Positions 62,148-64,000 of a DNA stretch of 64,000 nt are shown here, in pieces (positions within the stretch are counted from its first letter, which is position 1; each line of letters opens with the position of its first letter). The position numbers and the translations under genes are program-made. The notes beneath the pieces are model-generated. The model was not told the origin of the DNA. It saw only the letters and a program-made list of their open reading frames with translations, and did no database searches. The DNA is from Nocardia shimofusensis NBRC 100134 (GTDB lineage: Bacteria > Actinomycetota > Actinomycetes > Mycobacteriales > Mycobacteriaceae), in the NCBI RefSeq assembly GCF_001613125.1, contig NZ_BDBT01000003.1, forward strand, positions 310,001-374,000, given 5' to 3'.

Positions 62148-63998
62148 ATGCCACCGCTTCGTTCACGCACCACCACCGCCGGACGCAATGCCGCAGGCGC
62201 ACGCGCGCTGTGGCGGGCCACCGGCCTCACCGACTCCGACTTCGGCAAGCCCATCGTCGCGATCGCGAACTCCTACACCCAGTTCGTGCCCGGCCATGTG
62301 CATCTCAAGGACGTCGGCGAGATCGTGGCCCAAGCGGTCCGCGCCGCGGGTGGCGTGCCGCGCGAATTCCACACCATCGCCGTGGACGACGGCATCGCGA
62401 TGGGCCACGGCGGCATGCTCTACTCGCTGCCCTCGCGCGAGATCATCGCCGACTCGGTGGAATACATGGCCAACGCGCACACCGCCGACGCGCTGGTCTG
62501 TATCTCCAACTGCGACAAGATCACCCCCGGCATGCTCAACGCCGCCATGCGCCTGAACATCCCGGCCGTGTTCGTCTCCGGCGGGCCGATGGAGGCTGGT
62601 AAGGCCGTGGTGGTCGACGGTGTCGCGCAGGCTCCGACCGACCTGATCACCGCGATCTCGGCCAGTGCCAACGCCGCCGTCTCCGACGACGGTCTCAGCG
62701 AGGTCGAGCGCAGCGCCTGCCCGACCTGCGGTTCCTGCTCGGGCATGTTCACCGCCAATTCGATGAACTGCCTGACCGAGGCGCTGGGCCTGGCCCTGCC
62801 CGGCAACGGCTCCACTCTGGCCACCCACGCCGCCCGACGCGCGCTGTTCGAGCGGGCGGGCAAGGTGATCGTCGACATCGCCAACCGCTGGTACCGCGAC
62901 GACGACGCCTCGGTGCTGCCGCGCAATGTCGCGAACGCCAAGGCCTTCCGCAACGCGATGGCTCTGGACGTGGCGATGGGCGGTTCCACCAACACCGTGC
63001 TGCACACCCTCGCCGCCGCGCAGGAAGGCGAGATCGACTTCGACCTGCAGACCATCGACAAGATCAGCCGCCGGGTGCCCTGCCTGTCGAAGGTCTCGCC
63101 GAACTCCGACTACCACATGGAAGACGTGCACCGCGCCGGCGGCATCCCCGCCATCCTGGGCGAACTGCGCCGCGCCGGACTGCTCGAGACCGACGTGACC
63201 ACCGTGCACACCGCGAGCTTCGACGAGTGGCTCGACACCTGGGACATCCGCTCCGGCAAGGCGTCCGAGGAAGCGATCGAACTGTTCCACGCCGCGCCCG
63301 GCGGGGTGCGCACCACCGAGCCGTTCTCCACCGAGAACCGCTGGTCCTCGCTGGACACCGACGCCGCGGGCGGCTGCATCCGCGACAAGGAGCACGCCTA
63401 CACCGTCGAGGGCGGCCTGGTCGTGTTGCGCGGCAACATCGCTCCCGACGGCGCGATCCTCAAGACCGCGGGCATCGACGAGGACCTGTTCTCCTTCCAG
63501 GGCCCGGCCGTGGTGGTCGAGTCGCAGGAGGAAGCCGTGTCGATGATCCTCGGCAAGAAGATCCAGCCCGGTGACGTGGTCGTGGTCCGATACGAGGGCC
63601 CGGCGGGCGGTCCGGGTATGCAGGAGATGTTGCACCCCACCGCGTTCCTGAAGGGCGCGGGTCTGGGCAAGAAGTGCGCGCTCATCACCGACGGCCGGTT
63701 CTCCGGCGGCACCTCGGGTCTGTCCATCGGCCATATCTCGCCGGAGGCGGCCAGCGGCGGCGTGATCGGCCTGGTCGAGAATGGTGACCAGATCCGCATC
63801 GACGTCGCCACCCGCACTCTCGAGGTGCTCGTGGACGACGCGGTGCTGGCCGAGCGGCGCGCCAAGATGGACGCCTCGGAGCGGCCGTGGCAGCCGGTGG
63901 ACCGGCAGCGTCCGGTCACCACGGCGCTGCGCGCCTACGCGGCGCTGGCCACCTCGGCCGACAAGGGCGCGGTTCGCCAGGTGCCCGAGCGCTTCTGA
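62148..63998 (+). CDS. ilvD: Dihydroxy-acid dehydratase
   Basis: An Fe-S-dependent dehydratase yielding the branched 2-oxo acids of valine and isoleucine synthesis. It has 616 residues. Cluster and metal ligands are in [19 protein letters not shown] and [31 protein letters not shown]; the C-terminal [24 protein letters not shown] closes the active site. The start is ATG 62148 ([17 protein letters not shown]) with CGAGGACGATCACAC in front; longer frames upstream are not conserved. It ends two bases before the end of the window. Confidence 0.97.
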   Translation: MPPLRSRTTTAGRNAAGARALWRATGLTDSDFGKPIVAIANSYTQFVPGHVHLKDVGEIVAQAVRAAGGVPREFHTIAVDDGIAMGHGGMLYSLPSREIIADSVEYMANAHTADALVCISNCDKITPGMLNAAMRLNIPAVFVSGGPMEAGKAVVVDGVAQAPTDLITAISASANAAVSDDGLSEVERSACPTCGSCSGMFTANSMNCLTEALGLALPGNGSTLATHAARRALFERAGKVIVDIANRWYRDDDASVLPRNVANAKAFRNAMALDVAMGGSTNTVLHTLAAAQEGEIDFDLQTIDKISRRVPCLSKVSPNSDYHMEDVHRAGGIPAILGELRRAGLLETDVTTVHTASFDEWLDTWDIRSGKASEEAIELFHAAPGGVRTTEPFSTENRWSSLDTDAAGGCIRDKEHAYTVEGGLVVLRGNIAPDGAILKTAGIDEDLFSFQGPAVVVESQEEAVSMILGKKIQPGDVVVVRYEGPAGGPGMQEMLHPTAFLKGAGLGKKCALITDGRFSGGTSGLSIGHISPEAASGGVIGLVENGDQIRIDVATRTLEVLVDDAVLAERRAKMDASERPWQPVDRQRPVTTALRAYAALATSADKGAVRQVPERF

Positions 63999-64000
63999 CC

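Overview
The window is high-GC actinobacterial DNA from a mycolic-acid-producing lineage, most likely Nocardia or a close relative. This rests on gene order. The run pyc, ramB-like, recG, DAK2, rpmB, ung, thiL, ddl, gpsA, cofC/fbiD, ppk, mutT1, hupB, leuD, leuC, iclR, tRNA-Glu/gltX, leuB, serA, ilvC, ilvN, ilvB, cfp6-like is the order I remember from Mycobacterium tuberculosis. An F420-pathway gene, an HU with a long Lys/Ala tail and a fused Nudix/histidine-phosphatase MutT1 also fit. The assignment is an inference; no rRNA or other species marker is present.

Layout. Bases 1-33 kb and 57-64 kb are syntenic core: anaplerosis, DNA repair, thiamine, peptidoglycan precursor, F420 and polyphosphate genes, then branched-chain amino-acid and serine genes (leuCD with a divergent IclR regulator, leuB, serA, ilvBNC, ilvD) and gltX with tRNA-Glu(CTC) and tRNA-Gln(CTG). 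Several convergent pairs share a strong hairpin. ilvBNC has a leaderless leader peptide followed by an intrinsic terminator, which looks like classical attenuation.

Bases 33-57 kb, between serA and ilvC, are accessory. The first part, 32.9-33.9 kb, carries three unlisted microgenes of 37-43 codons. They are acidic, contain no Lys, Arg or His, and have no signal peptide. Each has its own Shine-Dalgarno sequence and terminator, and each has a shared TAGCCT element about 105-115 bp upstream of its start. They resemble the small mycomembrane porin peptides of corynebacteria in character. Two cold-shock genes and a split RibD-like deaminase/reductase pair follow; the reductase has lost its N-terminus exactly at the edge of the next block.

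That block, 36.3-47.5 kb, is an 11.2-kb four-gene operon with overlapping junctions. Transcription runs toward lower coordinates: a 1573-aa GHKL-ATPase/SF2-helicase fusion, a NERD-nuclease/UvrD-like helicase, a DrmA-like helicase and a DrmB-like DUF1998 protein. Upstream lie a decayed second GHKL fragment, an IS3-type transposase remnant and a C5-cytosine methyltransferase. I read this as a DISARM-related defence system of non-canonical composition: no phospholipase-D DrmC is present, and it has two extra helicases, one fused to a sacsin-like ATPase. Regulators of the XRE/DUF6879 type, a flavoprotein, a His-rich secreted peptide, a DUF2252 protein and two Uma2-fold proteins fill the rest before the ilv genes resume.
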